The notes beneath the pieces were generated by a model that saw only the letters and a program-made list of their open reading frames with translations, had not been told where the DNA came from and ran no database searches. Shown piece by piece: positions 1-11,794 of a DNA stretch of 64,000 nucleotides (its first letter is position 1; every line of letters begins with the position of its first letter). The DNA is from Perognathus longimembris pacificus (lineage: Eukaryota > Chordata > Mammalia > Rodentia > Heteromyidae): the NCBI RefSeq assembly GCF_023159225.1, contig NC_063172.1, forward strand, positions 35,244,832-35,308,831, written 5' to 3'. Made by a program: the position numbers and the translations under genes.

Positions 1-1281
1 CCACTGCCCAACTTAGTCTGTTTATATGACTCCCAGACTCAGAAGATCTATGGAAGAAATTTCTCAACAGTAAAAATAATTACTCTCTCTCTCTACAATG
101 GTTCTTCAACTCCTCCATACCTTAGCAGAGTGACTGTATTCTTACCCAGAGCATGACTTCCTGGACAAAACAATTGTGAGATTACAAGGTAGTGTTATCT
201 CTCCACTTTTTAATATGTATCTGAGCTTGGAACCCAAGGCAGCCAGCAGGTTACCACTGATCTAAAATATAACTAATTTTGTTCTACAGTTTACGGAGAA
301 ATGTATACAAGTTACATGCATATAAGTTTAATCTAATGCATACAGTAGATTAAAATTTTGCTATCGTTTGATAAAACCTTTCAGTTCAGTATCTCAAAAA
401 ATCACTAGTTTTTCATCGAAAGGTTTGTAAACTGCTAGTTCTGTCTGTGTTTGCATGCTCCAGGGCTTTAGCTGCTAAATTTTACAATGATACTTTATGT
501 AAGCTAGATATATAGAAAATGTGAAGCAAGATATATTTTTGTTTTCATATAAACATACAAGTAAATATGAACACAGAAGAAAAGTTTTCAGTGGTGGCAA
601 TAAGAAACGGGTATTGTTATCATCTAATATAGTTGCTAAAGAGCTTTATGATCTTTTCCTTTTTGACTTCTTGGCTACACAAATAGGAAGTAAGATTCAG
701 GAAATTGAAGTGCTTTACTCATGGTCATAGTTTTGGATCTGGTAAAAATATGTTCAAGGTCTTCTAAGTTTCAACTCACTATTTCCTCCATATGACCATA
801 TCGTGCTCGGCCTCTGTGGAGTTCTAGATCTTGAAAAGATCATGCATAATAAGAGAAAATAAAGTTTTTGAAGTCAGAACACATGAATGCTTATAGAATC
901 TGGGAGATTGATTAAGTCTTCTGTGCATTATTATAATTGAGGACTTAAGAGGAAGAAATTTATGGTAATTGGTCTGAAAATAATTATTGGTTCATATAAG
1001 GAAGTAAGGATCCTAAAAATAGTTTAGACTTTCTTGAAAGAATTTTTTTTACCATGTGTTATCTTTCTAAGTGTGCAGAAGATTTTTTTGCACATTTTGT
1101 AAGGAATAAAGAAATATTCAATTGATGAGTCAGGGAAAACTGAGCTGTAAAGAGTTATATCAGTATGCTTTGCTTAGCAAGCAATTCATAACCTCTTCTA
1201 ATTTTTTTCAGGAAGGTCTTGCCTATCTGAAACTAAAGAGCCTTAAAATATTCTGAGATATAGTCTTGATTCCTTTGTGTG

Positions 1282-1282
<1 letters not shown>
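1..1282. other. unique AT-rich DNA, nothing recognised
   Basis: No repeat family, RNA gene or plausible exon was recognised. The only open frame of note (69 codons at 521-730, plus strand) has no domain, signal peptide or recognisable similarity and looks like chance. Confidence 0.5.

Positions 1283-1312
<30 letters not shown>
1283..1312. repeat. (TG)15 microsatellite
   Basis: A pure TG run, followed by an alternating purine-pyrimidine extension (GCACGTGCACGTG) that contains two E-box-like CACGTG cores. Confidence 0.95.
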
Positions 1313-1313
<1 letters not shown>

Positions 1314-1651
1314 ACGTGCACGTGTATTAAAGCTTAGAAGCATTTTCTGAAAATGTATAAGGTTCAGATTCTTCCAAGTGGCTTATTATGGTTAATCCTT
1401 ACTACAGTCCTATGAAGACCTTTATTAAAATACAGAATAGAAAACAACCACAAAACATAGAACAATGTTAGCACCTATTTCCTGCATGGAGAGACAAATG
1501 TCTATAATCAACCCAATCAGAATTTGGCACTAATAGAATGCCAAAGAGAAGCTTTTCACCAGTAAATTTGATACTAGTTTTCTAGTTTCAATGACCCTAA
1601 ATGTCCAAATGACTGAGAAGTTTGCAAGGTTTTCTTAACCATAAAACTATG

Positions 1652-1760
1652 TAGATTGGCATGGTGGTGCATATTTATCTCATCACTAAAGAGGGCTGAG
1701 GCAGGATCATGAGTTTGAGGAACAAGCCAGGTCACATATGAGTGCAAGGCCAACAAAATT
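1652..1760 (+). repeat. B1-like (7SL-derived) SINE monomer, diverged
   Basis: The order of matches follows the B1/Alu left arm: GGCATGGTGGTGCAT, then GAGGGCTGAGGCAGGATCATGAGTTTGAG, then a degenerate AGCC..GTG..AAGGCC. The core that should read TTTAATCCCAGCAC is heavily mutated, so this is an old copy. It lacks the Geo right half seen on other SINEs in the window. Confidence 0.7.
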
Positions 1761-1854
1761 ACAAAGTTGAACCTAGGTTAATCTTATTTAAAGCTTTGCA
1801 TTTTAGGTATTGGCAAAGAAAATTGTAGATAATATTCATGTACACAATATACCA

Positions 1855-2290
1855 TTTTGAAATATACACACATTGTTGCATGGTTATATTGTGTTAATCT
1901 TTATAGGTATTAACCTCTCTCATGCACTTTTTGTGGTGAGAACCCTTAAATTCCACTTTCTTAGAAGTTACAAGGACACAATATGCATTTAGTATAGTCA
2001 CCATGTTACACAGTAGAGTTCTTTAACTTGTCCTCTGTATCTGAAACATTGTATCTTTTATAACTGAGTACTTCAGAGGAGAAAAACAGTAGCAACTAGA
2101 CTAAAATATTTACTTTTTCTTCAATGGCAGTGATATATCTGTGACTAGGTCATAATTTGTTGAAAAGAAGCATTTTCCCATGCTTCCTCAATTCTTCCTT
2201 CCATCTGCATTTCCTTAGCTTCTGTTAGCCATTCTGTTAGCCATTACCATACTCTATTTCTATGAAGTCAACATTTGAGTTAATAAACAA
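1855..2290 (-). mobile_element. ancient L1 (L1M-type) 3' end
   Basis: On the plus strand this matches the antisense 3' end of old mammalian L1s in order: TTTTTGTGGTGAGAACCCTTAAA, TATAGTCACCATGTTACACAGTAGA, AACTGAG, then GTTAGCCATTACCATACTCTATTTCTATGAAGTC. It differs from the L1 at 45.6-53.0 kb and is clearly older. It has no coding capacity. The subfamily name is an inference from remembered consensus. Confidence 0.7.
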
Positions 2291-4581
2291 ATTTGATGTA
2301 CAAGACCACATACATACTAGTCAATATAAATGTGAAATGATGGTCGCTAGGAAAAATATGAGCTATGGTTTAATATTGTGAATAATCAAGTAAGAAAAAA
2401 AATCTATGGCCAGTAAAACTGTTATCTAAAGATCCTCAAAATAGTAAACAAAAATAATGGCAACCTAGACACTAAGGTGAGCAAGTTGAGTTTTTAAAAT
2501 GAATACCACACATAGCAGAGAACATCAATTACAATGAGAATGTTTATGTCCACATACATTCCACAGGAAAAAATGTTTATCTAGTAAGTGTGTTTTGCAT
2601 TAAATGATCTCCCATATTATGGCACTGAGCAAAATATGTGCAATTTTATTTTAATGACATCAAAATGGGACCTAGCCATCTGTCTTGCAGTATTTCCTAT
2701 CATTCATTTTTGGGGCGAATGAAGAATAGTTAAAATGGTATATATGATAGTATTTACATTGTGGAAAGTGAACTTTTTGTATTTTATATGTATCTACTAA
2801 AATGGCTCACCCCCTCCCCAACCACTAGTTCACAAATCTCCAATCTGTTGTTGATGGAGGATATTGCTGAGAGTCTTTCCCTGCATTCCCATGTCTTGTT
2901 TTGTTAAACACTACCAAAGAGGTTCTTACTGTGAGTACTGAGAAAACACTTCGTTCTTTTACAAAAGAATCACAGCATTCTTTCTATTCTGCCTGAAATT
3001 CATTCATTGCCTTATGGACCAGCGCCCTGGGGACTTAGCAGGCCTGGTGCTAAACAGCCTTTGTGCAAACAGTGCTACACAGCAAGCTGGCACCCGCTCC
3101 AGGAGCATGTAATCAGAGCCAGGAGTCAGAAAGCAGATTGGGTTTTTCAGTTATTTCAATAATAGAACAAGTACCTAAAAAAAGAAACTATCCCCTTAGG
3201 ATAATGTGTTCAGCAACCACCACTACATTGGTCAGAGCACACAGTAGGCTCTCTGGAAATATGTGCTGTGTTAGATTTGCTGTCAAACTCTGACAAATGA
3301 CAAAGTTCAAAGACTGATTAAACAAGCTCATTTTAAACAATATAACCTCCTACTGGCCTTTACACTAATTCATAATGCACTAACAGAAACCAAACTCACT
3401 GTTTTAAAAATAACAAAACTGTATTCATTTCTTCATACAAAAAGCTTTTCAAGTATAAGAATGTGTTCATCAGCAATGTTATTAATGTGGATTTTATTAA
3501 CTCAGTGCCATGATTTCATTTTAACTCTAACCTCCACACCAGTAATTAAGTACTTGGTGCTTTTTTCTATCTCTCTAGGCACTTGGATTTTCTTCAATAC
3601 TCTAATGCTCCTGTGAACTCTGTAATGACTCATCTCTAACAGGCGCTACACAGCAACTTCTTTTAATTGCCTCCACATCCCTCTTCTCTCTCCAAAAATG
3701 GAATTCACAAATGCAGGTGTGGAAACATAATTAAGGACATAATGTTTTCCATCTCTTTTAACAACTGCTTTACTTCATTCACATTTCAGCTTGTAAAGCT
3801 TTACTCTCAATGGAGTAACCCACAGGAGAACTTCACAGATGCTAAAAACACATACATACTATAAATTAATCCTTGCCACTTGAGAAAATTGAAGAAAAGG
3901 AAAAGAACATGCATACTCCAGTGCAAAGTATTAGGCAACTAGTGACATGGTTTTGCATTTAAAATCATCTTAGTGCACAAATACAGATGCCAATTACCAG
4001 GTGGCACAACACAGATTCTTTCTGTTTGCTCTTGAGTCCTATACTAAATAAATAGGGATGTATAATCAACCTCTTTAGGAAATGATGTATTATAATTTTT
4101 ATTCACAATAGCTGACATGTCATTCTATTATTGAGCTTATGAAAAATATTCATAACAGATATACATTTATATATTTATATATGCATGTGGATATGAATGA
4201 TCCATTTATAACATGATCATTCAGGCCCAACATCAGGATATTTTGATTAATGAATGACTATATATCAAAGAGTGACTCCATAGATTATATTGCCTGTTGA
4301 CTTTGTACCCATCTTAGTTTTGTAACGTATGCTTTCAGTGTTCCCAGAAGGCTATCAACAAACTATGCTTCTCCCAGAATATATCCACATTACCAAGTAA
4401 TACATGTCTTTAACTTACTTTTTTTGGTGGAGATCTTTTAATTTGGTCTTCTTTCAGATGTGTTCATTTCTTTTATTCATCCATGATTGAGTCCGTATTG
4501 CAGGAAAATATTCCCAGGCATTGAACAGAAATTCAGAAGATCAACTTACATGCCAAATACTGCACCAGGTCATTTCATTTC
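2291..4581. other. unique sequence, no recognised genes
   Basis: The stretch is mostly AT-rich single-copy DNA. A slightly GC-richer island at 3,015-3,170 (CAGCGCCCTGGGGACTTAGC region) stands out against the background and could be conserved non-coding DNA, but no exon could be defended. 4,155-4,190 is a short run of TATATATTTATATAT type. Confidence 0.45.
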
Positions 4582-5190
4582 TTTCTTTAAAATTTTATTT
4601 ATTTATTTATTATCAAAGTGAAGTACAGAGGAATTACAGTTTCATATGCAAGGCAGTAAGTACATTTCTTATCAAACTTGTTACCTCCTCCCTCATTTTT
4701 CTCCCACCATCCCCCTCTCAATTCCCTCCCCGGCCCTATCCCCAAGTTGTACAGTTGGATTACGTCATATAGTGCTGTAAGTATTGCTGTTGCTCTGGTT
4801 TACCTTTTACCCTTTGTCTCTCCATTTTGTTGTTCCACTTCCTTTCCCTAGTGCCAAAAAATGTATATACAATACCCAGGGTAACAAAATCAGTTACAGT
4901 GACATCAGGGGAAAAAAATCATATTAAGTGAAGTGAACCAGACTCAAGAAACATAGACCCTATGTTTTCCCTCATTGTTAATAATTAGTATATGCCTAGG
5001 ATAGTCCTAACAGAAGATCACAATAGCTCAATAGCTATGTACATATGAACACATAAGATGACCCTAAGGGAAATGAACTCCAAGTTATGGAAATAGATGG
5101 TTTAGAATTGTTGTTATGTTTAAAATAGCATGTGAAATGATGCCTTTTTCTTTTGTCTTTCTTCCCCATGGTTTTACCCCTGATGTAACT
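4582..5190 (-). mobile_element. 5'-truncated L1 with inverted 5' segment (twin priming)
   Basis: 4,582-4,910 is the antisense L1 3'UTR. It has an AT tail at the left, TTATCAAAGTGAAGTACAG, a C/T-rich block complementary to the G-rich tract, and GTTGTACAGTTGG. 4,911-5,190 then switches to sense L1 (AAGTGAAGTGAACCAGAC, CAAGAAACATAGACCC, AATGAACTCCAAGTTATGG). In the coordinates of the L1 at 45.6-53.0 kb, the sense piece corresponds to about 52.45-52.75 kb and the antisense piece to about 52.76-53.04 kb. The two pieces are therefore adjacent and inverted, the signature of twin priming. A clear target-site duplication was not found. Confidence 0.8.
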
Positions 5191-5207
5191 TACTTTTTAT
5201 TTTTATT

Positions 5208-5265
5208 TTTGCACTCAAGGCTAGTGCTCTATCACTTTGAGCCACTGTTCCACTTTCAGTTTGTA
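5208..5265 (-). repeat. Geo-monomer SINE fragment
   Basis: GCACTCAAGGCTAGTGCTC..CACTTTGAGCCACTGTTCCACTT is the antisense of the Geo monomer. The rest of the SINE is missing. Confidence 0.6.
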
Positions 5266-5309
5266 GATTATGGCTCCAAAACAAATAGCCAAAATCAGTG
5301 GGAAGCCAA

Positions 5310-5400
5310 AAGCAGTTCTGGAGGCATGGCTCAACTGGTTAAGTGTCAGTCCATCAAGAAAACCAAGCAACCATGAGACCCTTATTTCAAACCCTAGTAA
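5310..5400 (+). repeat. tRNA-like SINE fragment
   Basis: The segment has a Pol III A-box-like TGGCTCAACTGG and, downstream, a B-box-like TTTCAAACCC at tRNA spacing. It is not a functional tRNA because no cloverleaf was apparent. It is probably a tRNA-derived SINE head of unknown family. Confidence 0.4.
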
Positions 5401-5851
5401 TGTCAAACTATCTATATGTGTTTCATCTTTATGGACACAAAACTTAAAATGGTATATGTCACCCTAGACAAGTACATTCGTTTTGTGTCTCTTGATATCA
5501 TTATTCTAAAATTTCCAACATGTTAAGTATCCTACAAGCTGGCCAGACATAATCTGAATAAAATGTTTGCAGCATGATATCTAAATTAGGAATAAATATG
5601 CTTCAATCTTCAGAACTCTTAATCCAGCATATATACATACTCAAATTAACCAAGCAACCAAGAAAGTATTTTAAAATAGTCTTAAAGAGTTCAATGTTTA
5701 TTCTCTGAGCATGTTTTTCAAATTAGAAATTAACATTTAAGAGAAAACAGAGGGTTGTGGCAAACCAGGACTAAAAAAATCCACATTTGCACATGATCAC
5801 ATGGATTCTTTTCTTGGGAAAAGCATTCCAGATTCCACAGATATTCAGTGT

Positions 5852-5853
<2 letters not shown>

Positions 5854-5893
<40 letters not shown>
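5854..5893. repeat. (AC)20 microsatellite
   Basis: A pure AC dinucleotide run. Confidence 0.95.
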
Positions 5894-5896
<3 letters not shown>

Positions 5897-6539
5897 TTCC
5901 CATTCATTTCCAAGTATGGCAAATTCAGCACAAAACTTGTGCATGCTTTGCTTGTCCCTTTAAGGCACAAAGTGCTATCTTAATAACTTCTGGAGAATAG
6001 GATTTAAGACTTTAGTATGGTAGAACAACATTAAAGAAGGATGGAAAGATGTGATTCTAGCCTGGGCTTTCATTTTTCCACTTATATGATAGGATATTAT
6101 AATATATGACTACCTGTGAGATATGAAAATATTCTCCATTATTTTTTTACCCAATTGCCTCAGGTGACTATCATTTTAAAAACACATTTGTAGTATTTAA
6201 ATGGATTCTATTCAGTGGTGTGCTAGTAAATCTTTACCCAGAGGAAAGAGTCCTGACCTGTGATGTTTGCAGATGTCAGTGGTGTACATTTTTTGCCATG
6301 TGGTATAAATTCTCACCACAAATTATTTTTAAAGCTACAAATTGACCAACTTTCTAAATGTATTCACAGTTGGCTCTTGAGAACTGGTAGTAAACTGGCT
6401 CTTAAGAACTAGTGGTAAATTGGTACTAGCATAGCACTGCAATATCCACAAAGAGCAGTTAATAAGAGTAGAGTTTTGAGAAAATAATAGGGTGTGGGTG
6501 ATATCTCAATGTTCCCTTACTTTTTTGTAGTCATTTTCT
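5894..6539. other. unique DNA, nothing recognised
   Basis: AT-rich. 6,365-6,430 contains an imperfect local duplication (TTGGCTCTTGAGAACTGGTAGTAAA / CTGGCTCTTAAGAACTAGTGGTAAA, about 30-bp period). No genes. Confidence 0.4.
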
Positions 6540-6790
6540 TTTGTTATTTAAATGATACTTTTATTATCTTTAAGTAGTTGTACAATGAAATTATAATTTA
6601 ACATATCAGTCTATGAGAACAGTGCACCTTATCAAATTGCCCTCAGTCGGTTGTTCTCCCTTGCTCCTCTGAACACCACTCATTACTTCAGTTTTCCTCA
6701 TTTCATAGGAGAGCAGTCATTTCAGATTCTTTCTCTATCCCCCAAGTCTCTTTTTCTAATCTCCCTTATCTACTAAATCATCTCTGACTG
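6540..6790 (-). mobile_element. older L1 3' end, antisense
   Basis: ATTATCTTTAAGTAGTTGTACAATG, followed by CAACATATCAGTCTATG-type sequence and AGTGCACCTTATCAAATTGCCC, parallels the antisense tails at 30.83, 40.12 and 54.37 kb (each with AGTTGTACAAAGG..GCCATTCAAC..GTGC). It belongs to an older L1 3'UTR type than the L1 at 45.6-53.0 kb. Confidence 0.55.
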
Positions 6791-7261
6791 CCTCCGGCTG
6801 TTATGAAAATTAAAACTGGCTGAGTATTTATTTGTTGTGTGACAAATACTCAAATACTATAATATAAATATCAAATACTGTGACAGTTACCCTAACAATA
6901 TGAAAAAAATCACATCTCTTAAAACTACACTAAAGATGAAATAAATCAACTTTTTAAACTATAGTAAAAATACACATTGGAGAAGAAAGAAAATCGCACA
7001 GTGTCTTCTTTCTCCATTAGGCAGGTTCTCAAGGCTGGCAACCATAACAGAACTTATCATCACAAGTCTTGTGTTCAAATTCTAAAGCAAATACTGCTTG
7101 ATGTTTGATCATGAACTGCCTCATTAATTCCAAGTTCAACTTAATCTTCTGGAAAGTGGAGATAACTATTCTACCACCTACTTAGCCCATAAATTAGTTT
7201 TGAGGCTCAAATGGGATTAAATATGTGACTCTGTGAATAGTGAGGAACTGAATGAAAGTCA

Positions 7262-7310
7262 CAGGCTGAGAATGTAACCTCATGGTAGAATGCTTCCCTA
7301 GCACTACAAA
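7262..7310 (+). repeat. ID-type SINE fragment
   Basis: GGCTGAGAATGTAACCTCATGGTAGAATGCTTCCCTAGCAC follows the first ~42 nt of the rodent ID element (GGCTGGGGATGTAGCTCAGTGGTAGAGCGCTTGCCTAGCA). It lacks the B box. A following stretch (7,311-7,400) repeats CAATYCAGCAAACCTAC at 58-bp spacing. Confidence 0.6.
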
Positions 7311-7400
7311 AACAGCCCTATCAATTCAGCAAACCTACTGTCCAACCTTCCATTACAACAAAAACTATCCAACCCTTCCAATCCAGCAAACCTACATTCA

Positions 7401-7898
7401 AAAAGTTCTTGCTACTTCATACAAGAGGGCAATTGCAAAGCCATGTAGTCAAGATCAAGAATATTGGGTAAGTCAGAAATCAGATTAAGTATCTCTGATA
7501 TAATGATGATATGTTATCATCTCTCTGAAAAGAAGAGATGAGTTGGCACCGGAAAGAAATGGGAAAGGGTATTTAGGCTGTGGGAATGATATGTACAAGG
7601 GCATTCTAAAGTACAGACATGGGAATCTCCAGGGGATGGAAAGATTGTACGTAACAAGATCTGGCATTCAGCCATTGTCACTAAGTGCACATATTCATGC
7701 ACTGTCAGAAGGAGAGAGTAATGCAACTTGCATCCAAAGATAACCACAAGAGCCAGAAACCAACTCCTGCATACAAGTCTCTAAGATAAAGTCCTAAAGT
7801 TATTCCTGAAAGTAAAGAACAATCTTAAATTTTAATTATTTTGAAGCTAAAATAATCAAGTGCAGTATTTCTGCTTTTATTTATTTACATTTTATTTT
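7401..7898. other. unique DNA, no recognised gene
   Basis: Several short overlapping open frames occur on both strands at 7,485-7,747, but none carries a recognisable motif. Confidence 0.4.
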
Positions 7899-7957
7899 GT
7901 GTGTGTGTGTATGTGTATGTGTGTGTGCACACATGCATGCATGTGCGCATGTGTATA
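7899..7957. repeat. TG-rich alternating purine-pyrimidine tract
   Basis: An imperfect TG/CA array grading into GCACACATGCATGCATGTGCGCATGTGTATAT. It is Z-DNA-prone and contains several self-complementary ATGCAT cores. Confidence 0.85.
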
Positions 7958-8155
7958 TGAGTGCTGGGAGTTGACCTCTGGACCTAGCCTGAGTGCTGAC
8001 CTTTAACATTTTTACTCAGGTCTGGCACTACACAATTTGAGTCACCTCTAGATTTTTGCTTATTAATTGGAGATGAAAGTCTCACAGATTTCCCTGCCCA
8101 GGTTGCTTTGAACTGCCATCCTCAGTCCTCAGATCTCAACCTTCTAAGATTCTAA
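7958..8155 (-). repeat. 7SL-Geo composite SINE, diverged
   Basis: On the plus strand: degenerate antisense Geo (GGTCTGGCACTACACAATTTGAGTCACC), the linker TTGCTTATTAATTGGAGATGAAAGTCTCACAGATTT, then the antisense 7SL-like arm (CAGATCTCAACCTTCTAAGATTCTAAGG). Confidence 0.7.
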
Positions 8156-8508
8156 GGTTACCGACCTGACCCATTTTTGTCTGTTTTGTTGTTTTTAACA
8201 TTAAGATAATAAAAAACAATCTGATTATTATTTTATAAAAGAAATAGTGGGTACTACAGTAGACGTTACAACAGAATTTTATACAGAGTACCATCATTCT
8301 AGTTAAACATTCCCTTGTGTTTACCTGACTTATGCAACTGTAACCTTTCTGTACCTCACTTTTACAATAATAATTAAAAATTATAAGAACTTTGGGAACT
8401 TGATAAACTATATATAAATAATCACTATTTGAAAAAGTTATACAAGGCAGTCTAAAAAACAAACTCACACCCCCAAAAGTCTCCCAAGTTTGCTACAGAA
8501 TCTCACAC

Positions 8509-8512
<4 letters not shown>

Positions 8513-8567
<55 letters not shown>
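8513..8567. repeat. (TC)27 microsatellite
   Basis: A pure polypyrimidine TC run, a candidate H-DNA former. The Ser-Leu or Arg-Glu repeat frames that translate through it are artefacts of the repeat. Confidence 0.97.
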
Positions 8568-8570
<3 letters not shown>

Positions 8571-9984
8571 GAGAAAGATTTGAGAAGCAGATGGTTGATC
8601 CCAGTGATCTTGGAAACATGTAGGTACAAAGATTTAGGAATTTGTAGAATAAATTGCACTGTTTGCAGAATAAGTTATGATTAAGAACTAATGAGAATCC
8701 ATGGAAAAGCATAAAGGGAAGTACAATTTTTATCCCCCATTTGCACAAAGAAACCCATGTCTTTATCTGTGTTAGTTGGAACTCTAAGGAAGTTCATGTA
8801 ATCTCATCAAATCTCTACATTATTACCACTACACTGTACAGATTCTTCCACACTTTTTTTCATGGGATGTATTGGAAATATTACCTTATATCATTAAGTG
8901 TCTTTAGCTCTGAATCTCTATCTGAATCTTTCCTCAGTAAGCTACCTCAGTTATCTCAGTCCTTTATTCTAAAACTACTAAATTTTGTATAACAAGATTT
9001 TCTCTTCCATAAAATGGTAGAAATATCTACATTTTTACCACAATGTTGGCTGTTACAAATAAACCTTAGGATCCTTTAGGATCTAGAGATGAGTGTCTTA
9101 AAGTTCCTCTTCCATATACTTACTTATGCCTTCCTCTGGAACTAAATGTTGTTAGCCTTTGAATGATTCAGTTAAAAAAAAAAAAAAAAAAGAAAGACAC
9201 ATTTCCAGAACTGGTGCTACTCCATTTACCAACAAAAGATAAAGAAGAAAGGAAAATCACTCAAGCAAAGAATAAAGAACAGAAGATGATTTCTTTTCTT
9301 AAGACCTACCCAGAATCCTCTGCTTAGGTTCCCAAGGATGGCAGAGTATTCTGTTAGATGATGCCTTCAGGCTTTGCTTAACTAAACTAGTTAATTAGAA
9401 GAGAAGCAAGAAATGAACTTAGGGAAAGATCACAAAAACAAATTTTCTTTTAGATTTCCAACTAAAAATTTCACTCCCCACATTAGTGCCCCTTTGTGAA
9501 CTATTCAAAGATTCTAGATTGTTTTTCGTCATTGTGAGGGTTAATCATCATTGTCACCTTCATTGGATGGGTAAACACATAGCAGATCAGGCAAGTATGT
9601 CTCTGGCTGTGTTTTTGAAGGCATTTCCATCTATGGTTGCCTAAATAAAGAAGACCAGCCCTGAATGAGTTCCATCTGGAATAAATGGAAAGACAGAGAA
9701 AAGGAGAAAGCCCTCTAGCACAGGCACATGCTTCTTTGATTCCTAGAGGCCATTAGCTGGGCTGCTTTCCTATGGTAGGCCCTTGCTCTATAATGTTTCT
9801 TTTGTGCAATAGGCCTAGACACAGTGAAGACCCTGGACTGAGACCTTTAGCTCAGATAAATTTTTCTTCCTTCAATTTGTTTCTCTCAATTGTTTGTCAT
9901 AGAGATAAAAAGTATGACTAATGTGATCACAACTTTTGAATCCATGAGTAAAATAGTTGACAGGAAGATTAGACAAGATTCATT
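8568..9984. other. unique DNA, nothing recognised
   Basis: An 18-base A run at 9,174-9,191 is the only low-complexity feature. An 83-codon open frame at 8,741-8,992 has no recognisable domain. Confidence 0.4.
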
Positions 9985-10203
9985 CATTTTCCTTTTGTGC
10001 TGGTATGCAGACTTGAATTCAGCCTTGCTTGGTGAAGGCTGGTACTGTATCAATTGAGCCACACCTCCATTTCTGACTTTTTGCTGGTGAATTGGAGATA
10101 AGAGTCTCTCAGATTTGCCTGCCAGGCCTGGCTTTGAACCCTAAACCTCAGATCTCTGCCTCCTAAGTAGATAGGATTACAAGAGTAAGCACAATAGTGC
10201 CAT
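9985..10203 (-). repeat. 7SL-Geo composite SINE
   Basis: Antisense Geo is degenerate at the left (CAATTGAGCCACACCTCCATTTC). The linker GGTGAATTGGAGATAAGAGTCTCTCAGATTTGCCTGCC follows, then the antisense 7SL-like arm (CCTCAGATCTCTGCCTCCTAAGTAGATAGGATTACAAGAG). Confidence 0.8.
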
Positions 10204-10250
10204 TTTCTTGAAGCAAGCACTCTTGCCACTAGGCTATATTCCTAGCGATG
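10204..10250 (-). repeat. IDL monomer 5' fragment
   Basis: AAGCAAGCACTCTTGCCACTAGGCTATATTCCTAGC is the antisense of the tRNA-Ala-derived IDL head. It abuts the preceding 7SL-Geo SINE. Confidence 0.65.
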
Positions 10251-10456
10251 TTGCCATTTTCTTTCACAATTATTGACTGGAAATTATGACTTATTGCATT
10301 TGTTTGAAATATGGATTAAAAATTACAATATTTCCGGCGTTCTGTCTGGTCAACAATATGGAAGAAAAGTACCTTTGGTAGTTCTTTTGCCAATTAAAAG
10401 AATATACTTTAAAAAACCTTAATGATAGTAGATGTTTTCAGATAAAGGGATAGTTT

Positions 10457-10674
10457 GGGTTTTTTTGTTTTGTTTTGTTTTTTTGCCAGTCCTGGGCCTT
10501 GGACTCAGGGCCTGAGCACTGTCCCTGGCTTCTTTTTGCTCAAGGCAAGCACTCTGCCACTTGAGCCACAGCACCACCTATGGCCATTTTCTATATATGT
10601 GGTGCTTGGGAATCGTACCTAGTGCTCATGTATAGGGAGCAAGCACTCTTGCCACTAGGCCATATTCCCAGCCC
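10457..10674 (-). repeat. IDL-Geo SINE, complete
   Basis: The plus strand shows poly-T, antisense Geo (GCCAGTCCTGGGCC..GAGCCACAGCACCACC), the linker TATATATGTGGTGCTT and antisense IDL ending CATATTCCCAGCCC. A 12-bp target-site duplication AAGGGATAGTTT flanks it (10,445-10,456 and 10,675-10,686). This dimeric SINE family is characteristic of geomyoid rodents. Confidence 0.93.
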
Positions 10675-10689
10675 AAGGGATAGTTTTAA

Positions 10690-11794
10690 GTCTTTTGAAC
10701 AAATATGTATATGAGCTATTATATTTGGAATAGGGCACATGAAGGTCAGTAGATAATTCATTTTTCAAATAAAAATAGATACATTACAGGGAATGAATAC
10801 CTGGATGTTGATATTATGTAGTTTATAAGACGTTCATGAGAAAGGACTTTTCAAGGTAAAAAGAAGAAAGAGATTCTTACAATAAAAGATACTTTAACAA
10901 TTTTATATTATATAAATGTATACCATAGTAATATATAAAAATATAGATGATTCTTTTGCTTAATTTGTTTATATATTTCCCAGTTATTTAACAATATATT
11001 GCTGATTGAATATATTGGATGGGTACTAATAAGACATAACTCTTTTCAAAACCTCAAAAAAATTGAGGTTCTTAAGTTATGGCCCATGTGTACCAAAAGT
11101 GACAGAATATTTATTTGTCTTGCACTGGAAGCTCCATTCAATGCTCAATATAAATGTGAACAAAATTTAAGAGCTTCTTTCAGATTAAACCATTCTCATT
11201 GGGTTTATGTTGAATCAATTCAAAATTCAATTACGCCATTAGAGATATATATTATAGCTCTAAAAAATTTCTTCTTTTTATCATCAAGAGTGTGACTGGT
11301 GACCACGGACATATACATTTGCTAGTAATTCTATGAGAAGGCTCCAGGACCATGTATGCATATTTGGCAATGAATGATTTCCCATGTAATGTGATGTGGT
11401 TGGTTGGAGCTTTCCCAAAAGCATGCTGCCATGGTACTTGGTAGTTAAGTCTTGTCCCTTCAATTTAATTTGAGTGCTATGTCCACATTGGGTGAATTCT
11501 ACCACAGTTTCTTCTGAAGAAATCTCTGTTTTCCAATAAGTCTTCTTTATCCCAGACCCCTCTGGTCATGAATACTGTTAACATACATCTTTACTATTGC
11601 AAAAATACACAAAGAATGCTCCCAAAACAATTGTAATACAAAATTCTTGGAAATGTTGGTTCTGAGAGAATAAGAGGGAGGTGAATCCTCGATTCCCAGA
11701 TTCCAGCAGGGTGAACATGAACCAAATTTCTTAATCTGGCTAAGATAAATTGTTTCCTCTTTATGAGGGGTCAGTGATTACTGAGTTCTTTTTT
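10690..11794. other. unique AT-rich DNA, nothing recognised
   Basis: 10,880-11,000 is very AT-rich. The 98-codon frame at 10,999-11,295 shows no recognisable family features. Confidence 0.4.

Noticed and set aside
8465..8748. Ser-Leu and Arg-Glu repeat proteins
   Set aside because: Direct translation of the (TC)27 microsatellite on either strand.
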